A stretch of DNA of 64,000 bases from Paramecium octaurelia (Eukaryota; Ciliophora; Oligohymenophorea; Peniculida; Parameciidae), in NCBI GenBank assembly GCA_905182995.1, contig CAJJDP010000035.1, positions 510,681-574,680 of the forward strand, in the 5' to 3' direction. This document shows positions 46,650 to 59,241 of the stretch, one piece after another. Within the stretch, counting starts at the first letter, position 1; each line of letters opens with the position of its first letter. The notes below the pieces were generated by a model that saw only the letters and a program-made list of their open reading frames with translations, was not told the DNA's origin and did no database searches. A program made the translations under genes and the position numbers.

Positions 46650-48926
46650 ATGGCATAATCATTTGCAATCTTATAAAATTCGTTCAAACATTTCGGAGAA
46701 GGACATTACAAAGAATCTATGGAGTAATCTACAATTTAAGTCTAGGGAATTGCAGAAGTTTAAACAACTTAAGGAGCAGTCTGATCAAAATCAATCTATG
46801 GTGCAAATTAATGAAAATATCATACTTTGTGAATACAATATAACTAGGGATGCCAACGCATGTATTTAAAAATTAGATGAAATCATCGATGAAATTAAAA
46901 AACCCCAAACATAGAAAAGTAATAATTAAAGCCAGTTTATCATTTTAGAAAAGAAACAAGATGATGATAGCATTTTGCAATACAATAAGGCAATCATGCT
47001 ATTTTTGAGCGGCAAGATCAGACAAGCTCATAACCTCTTGAAATTGTTGAAAGACAATTACAACCTTGACATTTACTTAAACATTAAAGTAAATCTACTT
47101 CTAGTGGAAACTTCATTTCAATTATAAGAATATGTTTACGCAAGCGAATTGTACAAAAAGTTATCCTCAGATGAAACTTTAAAATCCCTCCAACAAAAAC
47201 AAACAAAGACTAATCAGATTGATGATTAACAATAATAGCAATCCTAATAAAACTATACTTCACTTTTAATTGGGTCAGATTTGCCCTATCCAGATTCACA
47301 CCCCAATACATTTAGCAAAGAGGAATTCCTTTTTCTATTAAATGTTATCAAGTGTCGATTTTACATGTTGTCGAATGTAAAGGATTAGAAAAAATAATTA
47401 ATCCCTCTAGAATAATCATTTAAAAACTACATGGTTCAATTGGATTTATCAAATGGAATATCATAAAACTCAGTGCCTTCATTTTCATAAGACATACAAC
47501 CATATTTGAAATTGCATGCTCAAATGATTTTTAAGTTGATGAAAGCCTAAAGGCATTTAACACTCAATGAGAATGTTCATAAGTGTATTAAAATGATGAC
47601 TCCCTAATCTGAAATATAAAACTAAAATCAACAAAGTGCAGAATTCGCTCAATCTAAACAATTCCTTTATTTGGCTTAAATTTACAATAACCTAGGGTGT
47701 GTTCATGCCAAAATGGGCAAATATGCACTCGCTGCTGTTTATTTTCATAAAGCTATATCTTAAACGAAGTTAGTCTAATAACAGTAAAATCTATATGAAG
47801 GGATCATTATGAATAATGTGAAACAAAGATTATATGCCATGTATTAAAATCTAGCAGATGCTTTGTTTATGGATTAGCAATACTAAAAGGCCCTCAACGT
47901 TTATAATCAACTATAGGACTTGTGTAATCAGAGTGCTAAGTTCTGGTACAATAGAGGAGTATGTTTCATTTAAATTTACCATGAATCTATGCCTGACAAA
48001 AATGAATTATATGAAATTTCAGAAGATCAGTCTTAATTAAATGCTCAAGATGAAGGCAAGAAGATCATTCTTCCAAGTAGAGAAATTTACAGTGATGCCG
48101 ATGAGGAAGTATAGGATTAGTTTTACAAAATCGATTAGAAAAATGAAGATAACAAATTCGTTTAATCTAAGGCTAATAAGGAGTTACTAAACAATGCCAT
48201 AAAGTAAGATTAATAAAATCTATTAGAGATCTTTTCGTAATGCAATAATCTTATCCAAAAAAGAAAAAAGAGAGGAAATCATTCATTTGGATTAAGAATA
48301 ATTGTCAATCTAAGGGTCTTAAATTTTTGAGTCCTCTATTGTATTTTTAACTTATTCTTTGCTGTGCAGAGGAGATTACAACTTAGCCTTATCTCAAGGT
48401 AAGGAAGCCCTAGAATACAATCTATCAGATAATAACAAATACATTATTATACAATACGTTTTGGAGGCATATATCTAAATATCAAAACTGAAGGACGCCA
48501 TTAATTTTATCAATAGCAGCAGTGTCTCCTAATTTTTAAATAGAATTAATAATAATAATAATAGCAATTTATAATTTTAATGCAGAAACATAGTAGGAAT
48601 TCAGACAACTTGTATTTCAAATTATAACTCTAAAGCTATTTATCATTTCAATTTGTCAGCCCTTCATCTCCACAACAATAATTTGACTTAGGCTTGGAAT
48701 TCAATTTAATCTATGATGAATTGCTGTGATATAAATATAAATGCAGTCAATGCAGCTATTCCAGTTCCAATTTTAAATTTATTAATATGGTATTACTTGA
48801 AATCAGGTAACAATCATTACTAACATAGATAATGTTTAACTTGCAATCCATTTAATCAAGAGAAGAAGACTAATAACAGGATAGATAGGAAAAAATAAAA
48901 TATCTCTGTTAAATATTACAAAATGA
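46650..48926 (+). CDS. CNOT10: CCR4-NOT complex subunit 10 (TPR protein)
   Basis: Introns of 22, 34 (AAG end) and 22 nt leave 733 codons; human CNOT10 has 744. TPR-like blocks include QYNKAIMLFLSGKIRQAHNL, FLYLAQIYNNLGCVHAKMGK, YALAAVYFHKAISQ, and AKFWYNRGVCFIQIYHES (human HPRYWFRLGECCI), ending with AVNAAIPVPILNLLIWYYLK and DNVQLAIHLIKRRR. CNOT10 with CNOT11 binds the CNOT1 N-terminus in the deadenylase complex. A long Gln/Asn-rich linker is ciliate-like. The length match and the NLGCVHxKMGKYALAxxYFxKA block make the assignment good. Confidence 0.87.
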
Positions 48927-48956
48927 TATAAATAGTAAATAATAATTAAACCATTC

Positions 48957-49065
48957 TTTTTATATTATTATAAATAATATATTATTAATTATATATTTAA
49001 ATATAATATATTTAATAATATATATATATATTATTAATTTAATTATTATTTTAAAATTAAAAAAA
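48957..49065. repeat. 109 bp of pure A/T
   Basis: No G or C occurs across this span, mostly TA/TAA low-complexity sequence. It follows the CNOT10 3' end and borders a GC-rich patch. Confidence 0.8.
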
Positions 49066-49074
49066 GAAAAAATA

Positions 49075-49165
49075 AGGGAATTGCTCGTTTCGAAAACGCG
49101 CAGATATCACATTTTTGTCCTCCTTGGACTGGCTTGGCCTGGCTTGGCCTGGTTCTCGGAGTAAT
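49075..49165. other. GC-rich island, candidate structured RNA or regulatory element
   Basis: A roughly 90-bp patch far richer in GC than anything around it, without a protein-like frame. It contains the near-palindrome cgtttcgaaaacg and a GGCTTGGCCT tandem repeat, and on the minus strand it runs into a T-rich tract (about 49071-49050) that could act as a Pol III terminator. I compared it from memory with U1-U6, 5S and SRP RNA and saw no match. It may be an unknown ncRNA; the evidence is composition only. Confidence 0.35.
49131..49152. repeat. Tandem 10-mer GGCTTGGCCT, 2.2 copies
   Basis: Two perfect adjacent copies (49131-49140, 49141-49150) plus two bases. Unusual in a genome this AT-rich. 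Confidence 0.85.
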
Positions 49166-49519
49166 CAAATAACACCTGAAAAATATAAATATTATTATTA
49201 TTATTTTTTAATTTTAATTACCTAATAGAAATATATTAATACTATTAAAGTGTTGGCACTTAAATATTTAACCAATTGCTAATAAGTTAATGAAATGTTC
49301 TTATTTCATTTGAATAATCTCTCTAGTTTTGATCGAAAAGGACAATAGTTTTCATATTGAAGGGGTTTGGATTATTTCATGAGGGCTATCCTTCTTGTAA
49401 TTTATAAAGAAATTATTCAAGTAAATGATCAATGTTACCATGAGCTGGTTTCTAATTTTATATGACATTATTAAATACATAATTGCTTAAATGTTATCCT
49501 AAGATAAAAGTTGGAAAGT
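49166..49519. other. Spacer, no gene seen
   Basis: AT-rich DNA downstream of the minus-strand gene that ends at 49520. It starts with a TAT/TTA microsatellite-like stretch. No ORF with protein character. Confidence 0.4.
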
Positions 49520-50302
49520 TCATATTCGATTTTAATTCCAGGTCGTAAAATATATCTATATTTAATAATTCTTGAAGTGGATGCGATATTTATAGGTTGT
49601 TTAAATTGAAAGAGTAGGTAAATGAGTAATTGTATTTTGTAGCAGACTTTAAACTAAGTCCTCTTCCTTTGGATAATTATGAGAATAGATCAGCCAATAT
49701 TTGTCCATTTTAACCAAAGAATATGTTAACTAATGTTTTTATCTACATTGTAGTAGATTCCAAATTGCATAATCGCAGATGATTAGTTATTTGATCAAAC
49801 GAATTAAGTCCTCTCTTGCTGATCCACATTCTGATAGATTAAAAAGCTATTTAAGTAAAATTTAAGGATCTGGGTATATGGATTGGATATCAACAATTTA
49901 GAAAGATAATTTAGATTCATTAGTGATAAAATTAGTGTAAATCTTAGGGTTGCTTAAGTTTCAAAGTTATAATTACATATGCTTCTATAAATTTTTTCAT
50001 GACTAAATTATCATTTATTTACAAAATACGCGTTTCAATAAACTTTTTGCTTTTGTTATGAGCACAGGTTGAATGAACAACATCACTAGCCAATTTTGCT
50101 AAGGCTGTTTAGTTTCTTAAATTAAACGAGCAATTACTCTCCCCAGAGAAACAAATCAATAGTTTTTCATTTTTCTAAGTATTAACATATTTATATTCGA
50201 CATATCCATTAAAGCTTGTTTTATAAACAGTAACTCTTTGTATCACTATGCTCTAATTATTGGTTTACACTTTTTACAAATTTAAGGTTCTATTTATTAC
50301 AT
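49520..50302 (-). CDS. Unknown protein, about 237 aa
   Basis: ATG at 50302 (MQQIEPQI) joins through a 32- or 35-nt intron to VTVYKTSFNGYVEYKYVN, then a 34-nt intron ending in AAG, and runs to TGA at 49520. Either choice gives whole codons. The product looks globular: ALAKLASDVVHSTCAHNKSK; IYPDPQILLKQLFNLSECGS; DYAIWNLLQCRQKH. It ends without a membrane segment. Family not recognised. The start codon is 15 bp from that of the divergent Kelch gene. Confidence 0.6.
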
Positions 50303-50317
50303 AAATAAATATTAATT
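50303..50317. promoter_or_regulatory. 15-bp divergent spacer between two start codons
   Basis: All A/T. It separates the ATGs of the unknown minus-strand gene and the Kelch gene; promoter function is inferred from position. Confidence 0.5.
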
Positions 50318-51921
50318 ATGAAGGGAAAGAAATTATTGGATGATGATGAGGAATTTCTAAGGTCAAAATCATAGATAGTATATAATAAATAAAATGTAGG
50401 ATGTATTTCCAAGGTGGTAAGAATTGAAACCATTGGGTAAAAATATCCATAGAAGATCATATCATTCATGTGTGGCTCATGAGAATTAGTAAATTGAGAA
50501 TTAATAATCTTAGCCTTTATGTCTATGGAGGATATGAAACAAACGAGGGAATCTTGAGTGATTTTTGTAGAATACCATCACCTGTTTCACCAAAGCCTTT
50601 TTGTTGGACAACCTTGGTTAAGAAAGCAGCAGCGGATAATGCAAATAATCTCATTCCAGGGCCATTGAGAAATCATACAGCAATAGTTCATTAAAATAGA
50701 ATGTACATGTTCGGAGGAAAGGAAAACTTGATGTCTCCAACTGCAAAATTATGGATCTATGATTTCTAGGAAGAGGTATTTATTGAGGGGAAGGAATGTA
50801 TAATTGAGGGCAAGAAGATGGCTGTGGAAGGTCATTCAAGTTGTCTATGGAATGAATAGGTAGAAGTGCAAAGAATTATTTTTAGTAATAGATGGTTGTC
50901 TTTGGAGGATTTTACAGTGATACTGGATATAGATCATCAATATTATTTTATGATTTGTAGAAGGAGGATTGGACAATGATATTCAAAGGAGATAACAATT
51001 CAGCACAATTTCCAAAAGGAAGAGCAGAAGCAGGAGTTACATTAATTGGAAATTCATTGTATGTGTATGGAGGATGCAATTACGAATCAAGATTTGGAGA
51101 TTTTTGGAAATTTGACTTGGAAAATAGACAATGGGGATTAATTGTAACAGAAAAGTCTCCAGGAGTAAATTATTTAATTAATAATTTATATAGACAAGAT
51201 CATCCACTTCCTTGTTGGTTCATCCTCAAGGAATTATGCTATTTGGAGGAATTCATGATATAACTCATGAGAAAAATGATTTATGGCTATACAGAACAAA
51301 TGAATGGATGCAATTGGAGGAAGATACTAGTAGAAGATAAGTGGCAGATGAAATGCTAAATGATTCTGCTTTTGATAAAGCAAGTTAAGCAAGACCATAA
51401 AAGAAGGAGAAAGGTAGGAATGAACCTAGATCCTTTTTATTATTGGACGATGAGCCAAAGAATTCTATTCATTAGAGAAGAAATTCAGTGAAAAATCTTG
51501 ATTAAAAGTAACCCACTGACACAAACAATAATTTCTAATTAAACAGTATGGATGAATAGAAAAAGAAGAGATTGCAACAAAAGAAAAACTAAATGCTGTA
51601 TCATCATAATATTATATAAGAGCTGAATTCGAATTGAATGAGGAAGAAAAATCAAAATATAGGAGTTCATCACCAACTACTGACCAGATCAAGAATTCAA
51701 TAAGTGTGATCACAAATTAAGAGAAATAAGGAGGTTAACGAAAGATATAATCACCAACAGGAAAAAAGAATGCAATCTAAGCATCTCTTAGTGGCAAGAA
51801 GCCATGTGCAAGAGATGGTCACAGTGCTATTGTAATGGGTGAAATAATGATAGTGTTTGGTGGAGACAGAAATTTGATGTCCTTCAATGACATCTATATG
51901 TACTCGTTCAATTAAAAATGA
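50318..51921 (+). CDS. Kelch-repeat protein, 492 aa
   Basis: Five introns (22, 25, 26, 29 and 23 nt, the last ending in AAG) leave 493 codons. Kelch blades show the typical R-x-x-H ... Gly-Gly pattern: RRSYHSCVAHENYLYVYGGY, RNHTAIVHQNRMYMFGGKE, QMVVFGGFYSDTGYRSSILF, GVTLIGNSLYVYGGCN, LLVHPQGIMLFGGIHD, and after a Lys/Gln/Ser-rich insert of about 130 residues a final blade RDGHSAIVMGEIMIVFGGDR. Six blades close a propeller, with the disordered loop between blades five and six. No BTB or other domain. Probably a protein-interaction scaffold; the partner is unknown. Confidence 0.85.
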
Positions 51922-52289
51922 TAATCTATAATTGTTATGAATAACTTAATATTCAATAATAGTATATGCTAAATAAATAATTATCTTAAAATTATTAATC
52001 TCATTAATATTCTTTATTTTTAAGTAAAATCGTCAATAATATATACAAAGATTAAAACAATTCTGTTTAAGAAAAGAGTCTCTCTCTTAATTATTCAAAA
52101 GCAAATAATTAAAATTAGGTTTACAAAAAAATATTGAATACTCATTTTCTCTGATAGAAATCATTTGAGTTGTTCTAATTATATGATGGTGAATTATAGG
52201 ACAGTAACAAGATAAAAATTGCAAACTCCTATATTTACTTAAGATATAAATAAAGTTAGAATGAAAAATAAGTATATTGTTAGATGATA
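51922..52289. other. Convergent spacer, no gene seen
   Basis: 368 bp, AT-rich, between the stops of the Kelch and coiled-coil genes. A 68-codon minus-strand ORF here overlaps the end of the coiled-coil gene and looks like chance. Confidence 0.4.
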
Positions 52290-54908
52290 TCATTTTGTTT
52301 ATTTAAATTATCTTTAAGTTATGGGAACAGATTTTGGTGTAATTATTATTTAGGCTCTATCGTTTTTTAAAGTTATGGATCTCTCATATTTACTTTGTGG
52401 CCTATTAGTTTGATAATTTATATGATTTATTTGTTGCCTTTCTGGTTTTTTAAATCTTGCAGATTACATTCTTATTACATTTTATTGAGTCAAGATTGTA
52501 GCCATAGTGTGCTATTTTGATTAGAAAAATTTAGACTTGGAAATTTAAATTATGCCTTGTGACTTAGCTTCTTCTTACTTTTATTGAAATTCTGGATTCA
52601 TCCTTTCAAATATATCATTGTAGCACTTTGTACAATCAATGGAAACATTAGTTTGTTAAGTCTGATTTTTCATCTTCCCCCTATCGTGTCCAACAATTGG
52701 TTTATATTAATGAAATTCATTTTATTCAGTTCTTATTAAACTCTTACGTCGTTTGTATTGATTAGAATGATATTTATGTTCGAAGTCTGCTTATTAGGTA
52801 TCATGCAATGGTACTTTCACTCTTTAATTACACTATAAATTATTAATTGATTTACATTTTGAGAATCCTATGCTTAATCATCTGTCTGTTACACTATTCC
52901 AGATTCTTCTTCTTCTTCCTCTTCCTGTTATTTTTGCTGTTCCTTTTCCAATTATTATTAGAATTATTTCTCAGCCTATTCTAATTCCATTTCTATTATT
53001 TGATTATCATATTCAGCTTATTTTAATTACTCATTTTTTAATAGCATATATGAATTCAGTTCGCATGCAGCATCTTAAAGAGGTTTTTTAATATCATAAA
53101 CGTCAGTGATTGTGAATGCATTATTGCAATTGGAATGAATCCTTCTCCATACTATTTGCCTTTTCATTAGCTCCTTTAGAGATTCATGGATCAAATTTTA
53201 ATCCTTATCTGTTAAGGAGGATACTCTCTATTCAAACTATTTCAAATGTTAATCAGCTTTCTCCAAAAAGTATTTAGAATTTTTCAAATTGATTTCCAAA
53301 TAATTTAGACCAACTCTATTCTTAATGAAATTGAATATCTTGCCAAAATAGTCAACAATATTTTCTAATTATACATTGGCCTATTGAGTTGCTATTCTTG
53401 TTGATAATTGCATTTCAAAATTATACTTCAAATTAGTATAATTGGATTTTAGGGTTTGGTATTCACCTTAACATTCAAACATATTCAATTATGCTTCCAT
53501 AGCTATTTCATTCTGACTTTTCAATTCTTTTTTGAGGTTGTCAACTCTGTTATCCCGTAATCCAAAAACACTTGTTGATTTACATGATCTATCATTAGAT
53601 AAAGATCTCCTTGTATTCTTTTAATTTAATAATTTCTTTATCTTGGCTAAATAGATCCACTTGTATAAAGCATGTCTCTTAACACATTTTCTAATCCAGA
53701 TTTGTTGATCTTTATCTGCAATTAAATCGAGGGCTTCTTGCAAATTCTGTCTCTACTGTTCTCTGTCTTAAAAGACTTGAAAATATATTTATTACATGTA
53801 TTATATTTAATTTCGTAGATCTACTCGACACTAGATTTGATATAGGTTTTCAATTTTAGAACATCTACATCTTTTTGCTCTTTCAAATCATGTAAGTGAT
53901 ACTGCAATTCGTCGACCTCCTTCTTTTTCATATTCAGTTCTCTTAATAATTGCTCAGTGAATTTTATTTATTGCTCTATTTGCTATAGCAATCATTACCT
54001 TCTAATTGAGTTTTAAATTCTTGGAAAATTCGGGCAGATGCTTAACTGTTGTTAATGCACCTGTCAATTAATACGTAATCAATTCCATAGCCTTATTTCC
54101 TTTTCTCAAATATCTCAAAAATCTGCTGCGTTCCTATCACCTCCTATACACCTTTCCAGAATCTATATAAATCTTTATCTATTTATAAAATAGCCTTGAT
54201 CTACGATTCTATCTCGGCACTACCAATAATCTTTTTTACCAGTCGTTTCAATTTCTCAATTTCAGTGAGGTACTTTAAATTTTATTAAGTAAGGCTTTAG
54301 ATTTGGAGCCTGAATTATTGTGTAAGATCCAATATCTTGTTGTAGATAAATTATCTTATTATGGGATCCAGCGTATTTGTATAATCGTAATAGGAGGCAT
54401 CGAAAATTTCTTCGTTGGGGAACAAGTCTTTCCTTACAAACATCTCCCTCAAATGTTGTACATCCTTCAAATAGCCAATAGTCATTTTTTGAATTAAATC
54501 ATCCCTCATTCTTACTTTCTCATCAACTGGTAAAATCACTTCCTTCACTATAGGAGCATTTGTCTGTCTCAGTTTAGTAGCAGATGGCAAAACGCTTTGT
54601 TAGACTTCGTCATCACTGCTTATGAATCCCTCTTGATTGTAGGGCCCATCTCTAAATATACGTTTTATCGGAGGAGGAATCTCTACTCATATTCAAACTG
54701 CATTACCAACAAAGTAATCGTGAAGATTGATTAGGACCTAATCTGTCCTCTTTATGCAGGCATTAAACACCAGAAATTCTTGATTATTCTTTCCTTCGAA
54801 TATGTGGCACAACAATTACGCGATGAAGGATTGAACCTGTAACAAGGCGTCATCGTAAGTGCCTTTAAATTGTAGCACCTTCTAAACGAAATTATGAATT
54901 AAGGACAT
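52290..54908 (-). CDS. Long coiled-coil protein, about 842 aa
   Basis: Four introns (24, 23, 20 and 23 nt) leave 843 codons. N-terminal domain (residues 1-75, MSLIHNFVQKVLQFKGTYDD), then PIKRIFRDGPYNQEGFISSD, a helical region, and long coiled coils around residues 270-600 (KFTEQLLRELNMKKKEVDEL; LKKELKSQNEIAMEAQLNMF). A Glu-rich run follows, then a basic Gln/Lys/Thr-rich tail. This resembles ciliary or centriolar scaffold proteins, but no family is identifiable. The reading between about 53985 and 54150 is ambiguous (one 23-nt intron, or two 16-nt introns). Start codon 12 bp from a divergent gene. Confidence 0.65.
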
Positions 54909-54920
54909 TTAATAATTAAA
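54909..54920. promoter_or_regulatory. 12-bp divergent spacer between two start codons
   Basis: All A/T. It is the tightest non-overlapping head-to-head pair in the window, between the coiled-coil gene and the Cys-rich secreted protein gene. Confidence 0.5.
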
Positions 54921-55174
54921 ATGAATATTAAACTCTTGATAATATTAATCGTTTTGCTATTCAATGGTGGTAAGCTATTTCGTCTGAAACACTAGTTCTT
55001 ACTAGCAAAGTCAAGGAATGCTAAGCCAAATGTGATTCACAAATAAATATCTGCGTTTACACATGTGCTTAATCTCAACTGAGGTAATCATTGGAAAGTT
55101 AATCCAAATGCAAGAAAATGTGTGATGCAGTAAATAAGGAGTGCAAAACTTCTAAATGCTACTTGGAAAGCTGA
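54921..55174 (+). CDS. Small secreted cysteine-rich protein, 75 aa
   Basis: One 26-nt intron leaves 76 codons. A signal peptide ([16 protein letters not shown]) leads a short mature part with two copies of a cysteine pattern: C-x3-C-x6-C-x3-C, then C-x3-C-x6-C-x4-C. The duplication suggests two disulfide-bonded hairpins. It could be a secreted peptide, pheromone-like factor or granule component; I cannot choose. It does not match Tim9/10 because it has a secretory signal. Confidence 0.65.
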
Positions 55175-55707
55175 TTGAACAAAGCAATGAAATATCAATA
55201 TGATTAAAATAATATCAATTAACTTTTGCACTTCAAATCTTATGCAAAATCTATATCCAATCTTCAAAACCTATTCAAAAATAGAAACAGTTTTTAAATG
55301 TTTCAGTTAAAGTGTCATTTTTTATGATCTAAGAAATAGGTTATACTTCTGAAACTCTAACATCGAACAGAATTATAAAATGGATTACCCAACTTACATA
55401 AGCGATATTCTTTATTTCTGATTCATATTTTTCTTGACTGACATTAATTAATACATATTGATAATAATTTTATCAAAATGCTCTATCAGCATGATAACAC
55501 ATTTCCTATGTTGATGCTTTACGGAATAAGATAATATATCTCCTATGATCAACATTATTAAAGAATGAGAAATTTCTAAAAGATACTCTAAACTCCTAAT
55601 TTAAATAAAATTAATCAAAAATATCTTGTACTCAGATATAGAAAAATCATTTTAATATTGTTAAATTAGATATATACAAAATTGTCGATTTTTCGAATAA
55701 TTTCATT
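55175..55707. other. Convergent spacer, no gene seen
   Basis: 533 bp of AT-rich DNA between the Cys-rich gene and the kinase gene, with no convincing ORF. Confidence 0.4.
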
Positions 55708-57119
<1,412 letters not shown>

Positions 57120-57535
57120 GTATATATATTTATGTAGCAGAGCAAAACAACCTAATTTTTATAATTAAAACTCTTTTTCAATCCTGTATTAAGAGACTAT
57201 TTTACCTAGAGTTGTTAAATTTTATTTTTTCAATTATTGATATCAGTTATCGAATTCGAACTTAAACACATTCTTTTTGAATATTACTATTTTAAGAATA
57301 ACAACAATAGAAAAGTTTTTAATTTTTCAATAATTAAACTACCCTTATATAATTTATTTTTTTTTCTTTATTTCTATTAAATGTAAAAAAATGAAAGGAA
57401 TTAATAAAACATGCTTTGTTTTTCCAAAATTTTCGATTAATGATCATATATAATAAACCAAAATATTAATATGGTTAACAGGAATGTAGTTTTAAGAATT
57501 GGGAAATATTAATATTATTAAAAAATAATAAAATA
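57120..57535. other. Spacer between two kinase-family genes
   Basis: 416 bp, very AT-rich with long T runs; no gene recognised. It carries the likely promoter of the kinase gene and the 3' end of the pseudokinase gene. Confidence 0.4.
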
Positions 57536-58875
57536 TCATTCTTATCTAAGAGCCAGTGATGGTTAAATATACTCATTTCCATTTTAGGATCCTGGAGAAT
57601 ATTAATTAAATTTGTTTCCGTAATTGTTATTTTAAGGAGATTAATAATTGATCAATGCATTATGATTTGAAATAAGTGGATAAGTTGGTTTTAATTGTGG
57701 ATTAGTCTCTTAACAATAAATTTAATTGGGTGAGTAACCTTATTAAATTTGTTTGATTTAATTCTAATTAGAGACATTTGGTATCCAAGATACTTACTAG
57801 TTTGATTGGGCTATCAATGGTTGATTAGGGATAAAAGGATTCAATTAATATTTTTGAGGACTTTGAACAATTGGTACTTAAGGAGTAATTTTAGGGCAAA
57901 GTTTGACATCTAAATAAAAAGGCTGTTCTTATTCTTATAGAGCTTTGTATGGATCTAAGAATTTCTAATATTATCAAATATTTGATTACTTTTAAATCTA
58001 TCCACGATTGCCTTTCTTCTGGATCATTAATTAACATTTTTTCAATCAAACCATACAACAATTCTGAATAATTATTTTTCATAGTTTATAAACTTTAAAA
58101 GATGTTATTTTTTTCTATCTAATTGAATTGATTATAAAATGATGTGAAATCACTTTTTGTAGTTAAACATAGTAAGACTATTCCGAATGCATAAACATCG
58201 CTTTTAAAATTATTTATTTAAGGGAAACGCACATTTCGTTCTAATTGATCTATTTATTCTGGCGATAAAATTGAAATACACTTCCATAAAGCTTAATCAT
58301 AAGAAGACAAGATATTAAAGAGATGATTTACTTCCTAAACTTAACTATAAAATATTACCAATATTTTGAGATTCTTCGCCTATGGATATAGTGTATTCAG
58401 GCTAATATTACTAATTGATTTAAATTGGTTCTGAAGATACTCAGCACAATCAACAACCTAAAATATGATATCCCAAATGGTAGATTCTTTGAAGGGATTT
58501 TACCTTTCAATTTTAAAATGAACAATACTTTTTTTTCATTACAGTTTCCAAAGTCTCCTCTCCAGGATAATCATAATAAACTCTATATCTATCTTGATCA
58601 CGACTGCAAATATTTGAGCATTTTTCAATAAACAAAGCTCGAAATAAATTAGGATGATTTAACTTTGTCTTCTCTATAAAGTATTACTAATCTGAAAGCT
58701 AAAGTGTCTTACCTAGGTTATCATAAGAATTATTTTTACTAAATATTTTTACTTAATCATCTGGGATATAAGTGTATATTTCAATAGGACCCAAAAGATT
58801 ATGCTCAATGCATTTTTCTTTAGTGAATTGATGCTTTAATTACTCATTCCAATCAACCACCATGCTATTACCCAT
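57536..58875 (-). CDS. Putative pseudokinase with Gln/Asn/Pro-rich tail, 429 aa
   Basis: Two 25-nt introns (the first ending AAG) leave 430 codons. It starts MGNSMVVDWNEQ. The C-lobe is kinase-like: SILSPEQIDQLE (APE-like), FKSDVYAFGIVLLCL (DVWSxG block), LLYGLIEKMLINDPEERQSW (family R-motif). I see no HRD or DFG; the catalytic loop region reads SLNTLYPQAKNLKILV. It is therefore likely catalytically dead. The last 115 residues are Gln/Asn/Pro-rich. It may act as a scaffold. It lies next to, but is not obviously a copy of, the active kinase downstream. Confidence 0.72.
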
Positions 58876-59241
58876 TAATTGAAATAAAATAATAAAAAAA
58901 TTATTATCTGTAATTATTATGTTATTAGCCATTCAAAAATATGCACTCACTCGTCAAGCAGAGTTACTTTTTCCTTTTTCTACTCTATTAAATTAATTAA
59001 TCATTAAATTAGTAACCCTTTTATTATTTTCTATGATAATCAAAAAAAAATAATATTGTGATAATATATATCTATCCTGAATAAATTAGAATAAAATCGT
59101 AAAACCTAGGTCTGATTATCTGCTGTATTTCGATAAATGATAAAACTCATTATATATTACAATTTTCTTTTAGTATTAGATGATTTCATTTCCTCTTAGT
59201 AATACTTATTAACATTATGTATATTAAATATTTTAAAAAAG
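58876..59241. other. Divergent spacer, no gene seen
   Basis: 366 bp of AT-rich DNA between divergent genes, with no protein-like ORF. Presumed promoters. Confidence 0.4.

Noticed and set aside
49080-50136. 12-bp inverted repeat (aattgctcgttt / aaacgagcaatt) about 1 kb apart, possible element ends
   Set aside because: One arm lies in coding sequence, flanks do not match, and no transposase or target duplication is visible; chance is the simplest explanation.
52870-53091. 73-codon plus-strand hydrophobic ORF
   Set aside because: It is the antisense of the Glu/Gln-rich part of the coiled-coil gene; such antisense frames are Leu/Ile/Phe-rich by composition.
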